From contig NZ_JACHJI010000002.1 in the NCBI RefSeq assembly GCF_014203535.1, forward strand, positions 62,001 through 126,000: 64,000 nucleotides of DNA, given 5' to 3'. Source of the DNA: Streptomyces griseomycini (GTDB lineage: Bacteria > Actinomycetota > Actinomycetes > Streptomycetales > Streptomycetaceae). Within the stretch, counting starts at the first letter, position 1. Each line of letters starts with the position of its first letter. The position numbers and the translations under genes are program-made. This document shows positions 12,747-21,598 of this stretch, in pieces. The notes below the pieces were generated by a model. The model was not told where the DNA came from. It saw only the letters and a program-made list of their open reading frames with translations, and did not search any database.

Positions 12747-14159
12747 TCAGCCCGCGCCGTCGGTCTCCCGCCGGTCGGCCAGGCGTGCGCGGGGGCCGAC
12801 GGCGGTCGCGCCGTTGACGCCGGAGACCCCCGCGACGACGGGGGTGCGGCGACCGGCGGTCTCCCCCCGGCCGCCCGCGGACTCGTGGCCGTCCGCGGAC
12901 TCGTGGCCGTCCGCGGACTCGTGCGCCTCCGCGGTCCCGGGGGCCGCCGGCGTCGACGCGTCCGGGGCGACCGCCGACGCGCCGCGGCGACGGCGACGGC
13001 GGTAGCGCGGCGGGACGAAGCCCTCCGCCCAGCGCGGGGTGCGCGGGGTGAAGCGCGGCAGCAGGAGCAGCACCAGGCCGATCGCGCTGAGGAAGACCAC
13101 GCTCAACACGATCCACATCGACGCCGAGTTGACGGAGTAGGCCAGCGCGCCGAAGGCGATCAGCGCCGACCAGAAGTACATGATCAGCACGGCCCGGCTG
13201 TGCGAGTGGCCGATCTCCAGCAGCCGGTGGTGCAGGTGGCCCCGGTCCGCCGCGAACGGCGACTGACCGCGCCAGGTGCGCCGCACGATCGCCAGGATCA
13301 GGTCGGCGGCCGGCACCGCGATGATGGTGAGCGGCAGGATCAGCGGGATGTAGACCGGCACCGTCTGGTGCACGGCCTCCTTCTCCGAACCGGCGAACAG
13401 CTTCAGCGCGTCCGGGTCGACCTGCCCGGTCACGGAGATCGCACCGGCGGCGAGCACCAGGCCGATGAGCATCGAACCGGAGTCGCCCATGAAGATCCGC
13501 GCCGGGTGCATGTTGTGCGGCAGGAAGCCCAGGCACATGCCCATGAGGATGGCCGCGAAGAGCGTGGCGGGGGCCGCCGCCTCGATGTTGTAGCCGAACC
13601 AGATGCGGTAGGCGTACAGGAAGAACGCGCACGCGGCGATGCACACCATGCCCGCCGCGAGACCGTCCAGCCCGTCGACGAAGTTCACGGCGTTGATGGT
13701 GATGACCACCAGGGCGACGGTGAAGAGCGTGCCCTGCCACTGGGTGAGCGCCACCGTGCCGACACCCGGCAGCGGGATCCACAGGATCGTCAGACCCTGC
13801 ATGACCATCACGCCGGCGGCGATCATCTGGCCGCCCAGCTTGATCAGGGCGTCGATCTCGAACTTGTCGTCCAGGACGCCGATCAGCCAGATCAGCGCCG
13901 CTCCGGAGAGCAGTGCCCGCGGCTCGTTGGACTTCTCGAAGAGCTGGCCGAGGTTGGTGAGGTGGTCGGCGACCAGCAGGCCCGCGCACAGACCGAAGAA
14001 CATCGCGATCCCGCCGAGCCGCGGAGTGGGTTCCCGGTGCACGTCACGCGCCCGGATCTCCGGCATCGCCCCGGCCACGATCGCGAACTTGCGTACCGGA
14101 CCGGTCAGCAGGTACGTCACCGCGGCCGTGACGCAGAGCGTCAGCAGGTATTCACGCAC
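12747..14159 (-). CDS. Undecaprenyl-phosphate sugar-1-phosphate transferase (WecA/TagO/MraY family)
   Basis: Integral membrane enzyme that moves a HexNAc-1-phosphate from UDP-sugar to undecaprenyl phosphate, the first step of a wall polymer or linkage unit. About ten membrane helices fill residues 1-360. Motifs present are LDDKFEIDALIK (metal-binding DDxxD region), NAVNFVDGLDGLAAG, FMGDSGSMLIG, and the His-rich loop GHLHHRL typical of WecA/TagO rather than MraY. A ~100-residue polar tail follows, including three near-identical 18-bp DNA units (12877-12930) encoding DGHESA-type repeats. I chose GTG at 14159 with GGGGAAG upstream; GTG at 14171 is possible. The exact sugar is unknown. Confidence 0.85.
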   Translation of the reverse strand: MREYLLTLCVTAAVTYLLTGPVRKFAIVAGAMPEIRARDVHREPTPRLGGIAMFFGLCAGLLVADHLTNLGQLFEKSNEPRALLSGAALIWLIGVLDDKFEIDALIKLGGQMIAAGVMVMQGLTILWIPLPGVGTVALTQWQGTLFTVALVVITINAVNFVDGLDGLAAGMVCIAACAFFLYAYRIWFGYNIEAAAPATLFAAILMGMCLGFLPHNMHPARIFMGDSGSMLIGLVLAAGAISVTGQVDPDALKLFAGSEKEAVHQTVPVYIPLILPLTIIAVPAADLILAIVRRTWRGQSPFAADRGHLHHRLLEIGHSHSRAVLIMYFWSALIAFGALAYSVNSASMWIVLSVVFLSAIGLVLLLLPRFTPRTPRWAEGFVPPRYRRRRRRGASAVAPDASTPAAPGTAEAHESADGHESADGHESAGGRGETAGRRTPVVAGVSGVNGATAVGPRARLADRRETDGAG

Positions 14160-14297
14160 GGGCTTCCCCACAGGTCTCGCTGGCCATCACAGCCCCACAC
14201 CCTAGCGAGGCACGCATACGGGTGAGGACTTCCGGGTAGCGACGATGGTTGCACGCGCGGCTGTGCACACGGCTGCGCCTACCCACACCGACGGCGT

Positions 14298-15536
14298 TCA
14301 GCGCGGGTACGGCGGGAAGGCCGCGGTCAGTTCCCGTACGTCCTCCCGGGCCCGCGCGGCCTCGGTCCCGCCTCTGAGGACGCTCGCCAGCAGTCCGGCG
14401 ACGATCGGCATCTCCCGCTCCCCCATGCCCTGCGTGGTCACCGCCGCCGTGCCCAGGCGCAGGCCGCGGGCGTCGGCGTGCGGCAGGGCGCAGCAGTCCA
14501 GGACCAGACCGGCCGCCGCGAGCCGGCCGCGCGCGGCACGTCCGTCGACACCGAGGGGGGCCGGGTCGGCGGTGATCAGGTGGGTGTCCGTGCCGCCGGT
14601 GGTGACGACCAGCCCCTCGGCGGTCAGTGCGGCGGCCAGCGCCCGCGCGTTGGCGACCACCCGGTGCGCGTACGCGGCGAACGCCGGCGTCGCCGCCTCC
14701 CCGAACGCGACCGCCTTGGCGGCGATGGTGTGCATCTGGGCGCCGCCCTGGGTGAAGGGGAAGACGGCCCGGTCCACCCGCTCGGCCAGTTCCGCGCCGC
14801 ACAGGAGCATTCCGCCGCGCGGGCCGCGCAGCACCTTGTGCGTGGTGGCACAGACGATGTCGGCGTACGGCACCGGGCTGGGCGCCGCTCCGCCGGCGAC
14901 GAGCCCGATGGGGTGCGCGGCGTCGGCGATCAGGTACGCGCCCACCTCGTCGGCGACCTCGCGGAAGAAGGCGTGGTCGATGTGGCGGGGGTAGGCGATG
15001 GAGCCGCACACGATCGCCTTGGGGCGGTGCGCACGGGCGAGGGTGCGGACCTGCTCGTGGTCGATCAGACCGCTCTCGGCGTCCACGCCGTAGCCGACGA
15101 AGTCGAACCAGCGGCCGGAGAAGTTCGCGGGCGACCCGTGGGTGAGGTGACCGCCGTGGGGCAGGCCGAGGGCGAGGACGGTGTCGCCGGGGCGCAGCAG
15201 TGCGGCGTAGGCGGCCAGGACGGCCGAGGAGCCGGAGTGCGCCTGGACGTTGGCGTGCTCGGCGCCGAACAGGCCCTTGGCGCGGTCCACGGCGAGGCGC
15301 TCGGCGACGTCGACGATCTCGCAGCCGCCGTGGTGCCGGGCGCCCGGGTACCCCTCCGCGTACTTGTTGGCCAGCGGCGAGCCGAGGGCGGCCAGCACGG
15401 CGGGCGAGGTGAAGTTCTCCGCGGCGATCAGCTGGAGCGTGGTCGCCTGCCGCTCACGCTCACCGAGCAGGACGTCGGCGAGCTCGGGGTCCTGGCGGCG
15501 CAGGACATCGACCTCGAGGGCATGGGTGACCGTCAT
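14298..15536 (-). CDS. glyA: Serine hydroxymethyltransferase paralog
   Basis: PLP enzyme predicted to interconvert serine and glycine with tetrahydrofolate. The 412 residues carry the PLP lysine at residue 234 in TTHKVLRGPRGG, plus NKYAEGYPG and the PLP-ring Asp/His region IADAAHPIGL. The family motif GKRYYGG reads GARHHGG here and MAHIAGL reads AAHPIGL, so this is a diverged paralog. A main GlyA probably lies elsewhere. The start is ATG with GGGAG upstream. The reading frame stays open upstream for 350 codons, but that stretch is Arg/Pro-rich and not a real extension. Confidence 0.85.
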   Translation of the reverse strand: MTVTHALEVDVLRRQDPELADVLLGERERQATTLQLIAAENFTSPAVLAALGSPLANKYAEGYPGARHHGGCEIVDVAERLAVDRAKGLFGAEHANVQAHSGSSAVLAAYAALLRPGDTVLALGLPHGGHLTHGSPANFSGRWFDFVGYGVDAESGLIDHEQVRTLARAHRPKAIVCGSIAYPRHIDHAFFREVADEVGAYLIADAAHPIGLVAGGAAPSPVPYADIVCATTHKVLRGPRGGMLLCGAELAERVDRAVFPFTQGGAQMHTIAAKAVAFGEAATPAFAAYAHRVVANARALAAALTAEGLVVTTGGTDTHLITADPAPLGVDGRAARGRLAAAGLVLDCCALPHADARGLRLGTAAVTTQGMGEREMPIVAGLLASVLRGGTEAARAREDVRELTAAFPPYPR

Positions 15537-16048
15537 GGGTGGCTCCCGGACGTCGACGCTGACGTACGACCAATGTAGGCCCGGTGCCCGGGGAGCGCGC
15601 GGTCGTTGCGCCCTCCGGGCCGTCCGCGTCCGGGCGCCCCCGTCGTCGGTGGTGCGGCGACGGGTGGGGCGTGGGTCGCCGGCACCCGCCCGGGGCCGGC
15701 CCGTGGGAGAGGGCGCCGGCAGGTGAGCCGCGTCGGGCGCCCCCCTCCGGGGTCCCGCCGCATCGCACGGCCCACGCGTCCCGCGCGCACCGGCCGGGCG
15801 CCCGCCCTCGGACAACGAGACCCGAGCACCGCCGCCACCGGCCCGCACGGGGCCGGGACCGGTCCGCACGCGCGGAGGGGGCCGGCCGCCCGGGAGCCGC
15901 CGACGGGCAGCACCCGCGCGGGGCCGGGGCGTCGGGCGGCGGGCCCCGTCCGGAAGGCCGCGAGCGGATCCGGCGGACCGGGACGGAGACCGACCGCTCC
16001 CCGCGCCGGCACCGGTCCGGGGCGCCCGGGAGTGCGGGCCCGCGGGGG
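15537..16048. other. Extremely GC-rich gap without a supported gene
   Basis: 512 bp between the phosphatase-like gene and glyA, visibly richer in G+C than flanking genes. All six frames give only Arg/Pro/Gly-rich translations with no family resemblance. The glyA promoter should lie here on the minus strand, but no -10/-35 pair stands out. Confidence 0.5.
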
Positions 16049-16726
16049 TCAGGCGCGCGTCGGTACGCCCGTCAGGGCCGTGACCACCGGGTCCAGGGCC
16101 TGGTGTATCTCGTCGCCGATGGAGCGGAAGAAGGTCAGCGGCGCCCCGTACGGGTCGTGGACCTCGTCCGCCTCGACCGTCGGGGCCAGGAGCCACCCGC
16201 GTAGAGCGGCGGCCGCGCGGACCAGGGCGCGGGCGCGCATGACCAGGCCGTCGTCCAGCGGGGGCAGGGTCGCCGGGTCGATGGCGTTCACCAGGCGGGT
16301 GAACTCCTTCAGCGTGAAGGTGCGCAGGCCCGCCGAGTGGCCCATGGAGATCACCTGGGCGCGGTGGTCCCGGGTGGCGGTCAGCACCAGGTCGGCGCGG
16401 ATCACGTGCTCGTCCAGGAGCTCGCGGCCCGTGAAGCCGGAGGCGTCCGCGCCGAAGTCGGCCAGCACGGTCTCCGCGTGGGCCTCCATGGGAGCGCCCT
16501 CGTGGCCCCAGGTGCCCGCGCTCTCCACGATCAGCCCGCCGCCCAGGACGCCCAGCCGCTGGCTCACGAAATGCCGGGTCAGCCGCTCGGTGATGGGCGA
16601 GCGGCACACGTTCCCGGTGCTGACGTGGAGGATGCGGAAGGTGTCGCGCGGAAACCCGAAGGTGGTCGTCACTTCCGCGCTGGATTCCCCGTTGCCTATG
16701 CCACGCCCCGCTTCAGGGGCCGTCAA
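16049..16726 (-). CDS. Low-molecular-weight phosphatase-fold protein lacking the nucleophile Cys
   Basis: It resembles arsenate reductase/low-MW tyrosine phosphatases: an N-terminal ILHVSTGNVCRSP loop, then ESAGTWGHEGAP and the C-terminal acid motif VHDPYGA. In active enzymes the loop is C-x4-C-R; here the first Cys is Ser36 (codon AGC), while Cys41 and Arg42 remain. Classical catalysis is therefore doubtful. The TTG start overlaps the stop of the sua5 gene (AATTGA). A GTG 18 codons later is the alternative start. It ends the prmC-sua5 transcript. The role is unknown; substrate binding or use of Cys41 are possible. Confidence 0.8.
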   Translation of the reverse strand: MTAPEAGRGIGNGESSAEVTTTFGFPRDTFRILHVSTGNVCRSPITERLTRHFVSQRLGVLGGGLIVESAGTWGHEGAPMEAHAETVLADFGADASGFTGRELLDEHVIRADLVLTATRDHRAQVISMGHSAGLRTFTLKEFTRLVNAIDPATLPPLDDGLVMRARALVRAAAALRGWLLAPTVEADEVHDPYGAPLTFFRSIGDEIHQALDPVVTALTGVPTRA

Positions 16727-17370
16727 TTCGCCACCTCGAGGTCGGGTACCACCTTGCGCAGCTCGTCCGGCGAGAGCGCGCCCTCGCGCAGCAGCACGGG
16801 CACGGGCCGCGTGACGTCGACGATCGAGGAGGGCACGTTGCCGGGCGTCGGGCCGCCGTCGAGGTACACGGAGACGGAGTCGCCGAGCATCTCCTGCGCG
16901 GCGTCGCAGTCCTCCGGCGCCGGGTGGCCGGTGAGGTTGGCGGAGGAGACGGCCATGGGGCCGACCTCGGTGAGCAGCTCGATGGCGACCGGGTGCAGCG
17001 GCATCCGCACGGCCACCGTGCCGCGGGTGTCGCCGAGGTCCCACTGGAGGGACGGCTGGTGCCTGGCGACGAGCGTCAGCGCGCCCGGCCAGAACGCGTC
17101 GACCAGTTCCCAGGCCAGCTCGGAGAAGTCCGTGACCAGGCCGTGCAGGGTGTTCGGGGAGCCGATGAGGACGGGTGTGGGCATGTTGCGGCCCCGGCCC
17201 TTGGCTTCCAGCAGGTCGCCGACGGCCTCCGGGGTGAAGGCGTCGGCACCGATGCCGTACACCGTGTCCGTCGGCAGCACCACGAGCTCGCCCCGGCGGA
17301 CGGCGGACGCGGCCTCACGCAGACCGGTCGCGCGGTCGGTCGCGTCGTTGGTGTCGTATCGCCGAGCCAT
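16723..17370 (-). CDS. L-threonylcarbamoyladenylate synthase (Sua5/YrdC/TsaC)
   Basis: Makes threonylcarbamoyl-AMP for the t6A modification of tRNAs that read ANN codons. The 215 residues form a single YrdC domain. The nucleotide-binding features are VVLPTDTVYGIGADA, KGRGRNMPTPVLIG, FWPGALTLV and SSANLTG. The C-terminal Sua5 extension is missing, so this is the short TsaC-like form. It lies 48 nt after prmC and overlaps the phosphatase-fold gene. Sitting among prfA, prmC and rpmE fits a translation role. Confidence 0.92.
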   Translation of the reverse strand: MARRYDTNDATDRATGLREAASAVRRGELVVLPTDTVYGIGADAFTPEAVGDLLEAKGRGRNMPTPVLIGSPNTLHGLVTDFSELAWELVDAFWPGALTLVARHQPSLQWDLGDTRGTVAVRMPLHPVAIELLTEVGPMAVSSANLTGHPAPEDCDAAQEMLGDSVSVYLDGGPTPGNVPSSIVDVTRPVPVLLREGALSPDELRKVVPDLEVAN

Positions 17371-17418
17371 CTGGCGGGCCTCCTCGTACGTGCTGGGGGG
17401 ATGGGGTCTGCGGAACGC

Positions 17419-18264
17419 TCACGGCAGCGCCTTGCGGGCGGTGGCGAACCGGGGGCGGTTGTTCAGGTCGGGGTGGTCGGCGGCGTCGGTCCAGCCGCGG
17501 TCCTCGGCGAAGATCCACGGCACCTGGCCGCCCTGGGTGTCGGCGTGCTCGACGACGACCACGCCGCCGGGGCGCAGCAGCCGGTGCGCGGTGCGCTCCA
17601 GGCCGCGGATGAGGTCGAGGCCGTCCTCGCCGGAGAACAGGGCCATCTGTGGGTCGTAGTCGCGGGCCTCCGGGGCGACGTACTCCCACTCGGTGAGCGG
17701 GATGTACGGCGGGTTGGAGACGACCAGGTCGACCTGGCCGTCGAGGTCCGGGAAGGCCGTCAGGGCGTCGCCCCGGCGCAGCTCGACGCGGGAGCCCTCC
17801 ATGTTCTTGCGGGTCCACACGAGGGCGTCCTCGGACAGCTCCACGGCGTGCACGCGGGAGCGCGGCACCTCCTGGGCGAGGGCGAGGGCGATCGCGCCGG
17901 AGCCGGTGCACAGGTCGACGATGCAGGGTTCGACGACGTCCATGGCGCGGACGGCGTCTATCGCCCACTCGACCACCGACTCGGTCTCCGGGCGCGGGAC
18001 GAACACCCCGGGTCCGACCTGGAGCTCCAGGTAGCGGAAGTAGGCGCGCCCGGTGATGTGCTGGAGCGGTTCGCGCGCCTCGCGGCGGGCGATGACCTCC
18101 CAGTACCGGGCGTCGAAGTCGGAGTCCCGCACGGTGTGCAGCTCGCCGCGCTTGACGCCGTGCACGAACGCGGCGAGCTCCTCCGCGTCGGTGCGCGGCG
18201 AGGGCACGCCGGCGTCGGCGAGCCGCTGGGTGGCCTGGGCCACCTCGGCGAGCAGCAGGTTCAC
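17419..18264 (-). CDS. prmC: Peptide chain release factor N5-glutamine methyltransferase
   Basis: Methylates the Gln of the GGQ motif in release factors using SAM. The 281-residue protein has an N-terminal helical domain (LLLAEVAQATQRLADAGV). The Rossmann methyltransferase domain follows, with VDLCTGSGAIALALA and the substrate-binding motif NPPY in VVSNPPYIP. It follows prfA, which encodes its substrate, by 48 nt, the usual bacterial arrangement. Confidence 0.94.
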   Translation of the reverse strand: MNLLLAEVAQATQRLADAGVPSPRTDAEELAAFVHGVKRGELHTVRDSDFDARYWEVIARREAREPLQHITGRAYFRYLELQVGPGVFVPRPETESVVEWAIDAVRAMDVVEPCIVDLCTGSGAIALALAQEVPRSRVHAVELSEDALVWTRKNMEGSRVELRRGDALTAFPDLDGQVDLVVSNPPYIPLTEWEYVAPEARDYDPQMALFSGEDGLDLIRGLERTAHRLLRPGGVVVVEHADTQGGQVPWIFAEDRGWTDAADHPDLNNRPRFATARKALP

Positions 18265-18312
18265 GCGATGCCTCCGGAAGTACTCGTCCTACGTGCCTCG
18301 TGCCTGGTGTCC

Positions 18313-19380
<1,068 letters not shown>

Positions 19381-19484
19381 CTTGGGCTCCTGCGATTGCG
19401 TGGGTGAAGGGCGGGCGACCAAAAACGCCGGTCCCGGCGCACCCCCGGGAGGGAAGCGGCCGTGGACCGGCGGAATGGGGCTCG

Positions 19485-19706
19485 CTACTTCTTGGAGCCG
19501 GCGGCCTTGCCGAAGCGGGCCTCGAAGCGGGCCACACGGCCACCGGTGTCGAGGATCTTCTGCTTGCCCGTGTAGAACGGGTGGCACTCGGAGCAGACCT
19601 CGGCACGGATGGTGCCGCCGGGGATCGTGCTGCGGGTGGTGAACGACGCGCCACAGGTGCAGCTGACCTGCGTCTCGACGTACTCGGGGTGGATGTCGCG
19701 CTTCAA
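19485..19706 (-). CDS. rpmE: Ribosomal protein L31, zinc-binding (C+) form
   Basis: A 73-residue large-subunit protein starting [11 protein letters not shown]. It keeps the metal-binding cysteines: CTC at residues 17-19 and CSEC at 38-41. This is the C+ type that needs zinc, as opposed to the Zur-controlled C- paralog. It precedes prfA by 104 nt. A terminator-like hairpin upstream separates it from the LCP gene. Confidence 0.95.
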   Translation of the reverse strand: MKRDIHPEYVETQVSCTCGASFTTRSTIPGGTIRAEVCSECHPFYTGKQKILDTGGRVARFEARFGKAAGSKK

Positions 19707-19795
19707 GGTGTCTCCTAGGTTCCGGGAGGGCGCCGGGTCGCTGCCGCGGGGTGCGGGAGCGTGAACCGGGGCCGACGTACCAGTCTGCCAGGACT

Positions 19796-19824
19796 GGCGC
19801 CTTCCCCCAAAACCGGGGGGCGCC
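19796..19824 (-). terminator. Terminator after the LCP gene
   Basis: GGCGCC...GGCGCC arms enclose a CCCCC/GGGGG stem with a small TT bulge and an AAAACC-type loop, starting 34 nt past the LCP stop. A second 6-bp hairpin, CCAGTC-N6-GACTGG, adjoins it at 19781-19798. Confidence 0.6.
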
Positions 19825-19857
19825 GTCGTCTATTCCCCCGCGGGCCGGCCGCACCCC

Positions 19858-20985
19858 TCAGGGGGTCACCACGTCCTTGGCCTCGCCCGCGGCCGTGTCC
19901 TCGGTGGCGCTCTCGGGGATCGGTCTGTCGTCCTTCAGCGCGTTCCAGACCTGCTGGGCCTTGTCCCGCAGGGGGAGGACGCGGTTGGCGTCCTCGGGGT
20001 CGTAGACGACCGGCATGGTGATCATGTGCATGTCGGCGGGGTCGATGCCCTTCAGGCCGTTCGCGAAGGACATCAGGGAGTTCACCGAGCCGAGGCCGGA
20101 GTCGGTGGTGACGGTCCTGGTGGCGGTGTCGGCGAGGTCGTACAGCTTCTTGGGGCTGGTGAACAACCCGACCTCCTTGACCTGCCGCATCAGCGCCTTG
20201 AGGAAGGCCTGCTGGAGCTGGATGCGGCCGAGGTCGGAGCCGTCGCCGACGCCGTGCCGGGTGCGCACCAGGCCGAGGGCCTGCTCGCCGTCCAGCCGGT
20301 GGGTGCCGGCCTTCAGGTCGAGGTGGCTCTCGGGGTCCTCGATGTCCTCGGTGGTGGTGACCTCGACGCCGCCGAGCTCGTCGATGAGCTTCTGGAAACC
20401 GGCGAAGTCGATCTCCAGGTAGTGGTCCATGCGCAGATCGGTGATCGACTCGACGGTCTTCACGGCGCAGGCGGCCCCGCCCGTGGAGTAGGCGGAGTTG
20501 AACATCACGCCGGTCGCGGCGGGGTGGGTGCCGCCCTCGGCGTCGGTGCACTCGGGGCGGTCGATGACGGTGTCGCGCGGGATGGAGACCACGCTGGCCT
20601 TCCCGTGGCCCTCGTGGACGTGCACGATCATCGCGGTGTCGGAGCGGGCGGTGCCGTCGTCGGTGCCGCCGCCGAGCTCCTCGTTGCTGCCGGAGCGGGT
20701 GTCGGAACCGAGGACGAGGATGTTCTCGGAGCCGTTGTCGGCCCTCTCGGGCCGGTCGGTGCCGAGGGCCTGGTCGATGTCGACGCTGTCGATGTTTCCG
20801 TTGAGCCTGAAGTACAGGTATCCGGCACCGGTGCCGCCCAGGACGACGATGCCCGCGGCGGTCCAGGCCATGACCTTCAGGCCCTTGCGCCGCTGCTTGC
20901 GCCGGCGCCCCCTGCCCCGGTGACGCCCGTGCGCCGTGCCGGGCTCCTGCGGTATACCGGGGCCCGGTGTGCTCTCGGCAGACAT
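19858..20985 (-). CDS. LCP (LytR-CpsA-Psr) family cell-wall ligase
   Basis: Membrane enzyme class that attaches lipid-linked glycopolymers to peptidoglycan. The 375 residues comprise a disordered basic cytoplasmic tail (~1-45, ending in GRRRKQRRK) and one membrane helix (~48-68). The extracellular LCP domain follows, with conserved Asp/Arg positions in LVLGSDTRSG, SDTAMIVHV, SIPRDTVID and LVRTRHGVGDGSDLGR. I start it at ATG with GAGGAG three bases upstream. The transferase encoded at 12747-14159 could supply the kind of lipid-linked substrate LCP proteins use; that link is inference. Confidence 0.9.
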   Translation of the reverse strand: MSAESTPGPGIPQEPGTAHGRHRGRGRRRKQRRKGLKVMAWTAAGIVVLGGTGAGYLYFRLNGNIDSVDIDQALGTDRPERADNGSENILVLGSDTRSGSNEELGGGTDDGTARSDTAMIVHVHEGHGKASVVSIPRDTVIDRPECTDAEGGTHPAATGVMFNSAYSTGGAACAVKTVESITDLRMDHYLEIDFAGFQKLIDELGGVEVTTTEDIEDPESHLDLKAGTHRLDGEQALGLVRTRHGVGDGSDLGRIQLQQAFLKALMRQVKEVGLFTSPKKLYDLADTATRTVTTDSGLGSVNSLMSFANGLKGIDPADMHMITMPVVYDPEDANRVLPLRDKAQQVWNALKDDRPIPESATEDTAAGEAKDVVTP

Positions 20986-21598
20986 GTGCTCCTCAGCTCT
21001 CGTCCGGTCGCCGACCCTCCTGCGTCGGTGCCGGACCCGGCCGGTTCGCTCCCTGTACGGCACCCATCGTCTCGCCGTCCGCTCAGACGGGAAAACGCGG
21101 CACAGGGTTGCACGGCACCCTGTGCCCGGCCTGTGGGCGGCCGGGCGCGGGACGGTTCCGCAGGCGAGCGGTGAACGCGCCGCTCACCTGCGGTTTCAGC
21201 CGAGGGTGTCGTACTGCTCGGGATCGGTGCCGACGGGGATCCGTGTGGCGAAGATCTCGCTCGTGGCCTTTCCGGTGCCCTTGTACGGGCACCGGGTGCC
21301 GCCGGTGCACCGGGTCCTGGTGGCCGTCCCGGCCGAGGCCGGTCGGCAGGACGAGGCCGACGCCCTTCCAGCTGCCCCCGGGACCCGCGGGCGGCGGAGG
21401 AGGAGTCCTCGGGGTCCTCGGAGCAACCGGTCGCCGGGGCTTCCGCGGTGGCGCGGTGGCGGCGCCGGCCGACGAGGTCGGCGGCACGGCCGGAACCAGC
21501 GGCGGGTGTCGGCCCGGAGCAGGGTGATCGTGCACCTGTCCGCGTACGGACGAAGGGCCGTTTCCCGGGGGAAACGGCCCTTCGCGGAAGGACGGACG
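20986..21598. other. Gap between rho and the LCP gene, with a possible gene remnant
   Basis: 613 bp with no intact gene. On the minus strand, third-position GC bias appears to move between frames. One frame around 21460-21400 reads ATGCSEDPEDSSSAA, lipobox-like; another (~21385-21310) reads GSWKGVGLVLPTGLGRDG; and the last (ending TGA at 21196) reads CPYKGTGKATSEIFATRIPVG. This could be a decayed small lipoprotein gene with two frame changes, or chance. The rho terminator lies at its right end. Confidence 0.35.
21551..21584 (-). terminator. Terminator of rho
   Basis: A perfect 16-bp inverted repeat (CGAAGGGCCGTTTCCC, 21551-21566, with 21569-21584) lies 15 nt past the rho stop. The innermost pairs must open to form the loop. 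It is strong and AAA/TTT-containing. Confidence 0.85.

Noticed and set aside
14298..16607. A single 769-codon frame suggesting a fusion of glyA with upstream sequence
   Set aside because: The glyA homology starts exactly at the ATG with a ribosome site; the upstream part is Arg/Pro-rich and overlaps the phosphatase-like gene in another frame.
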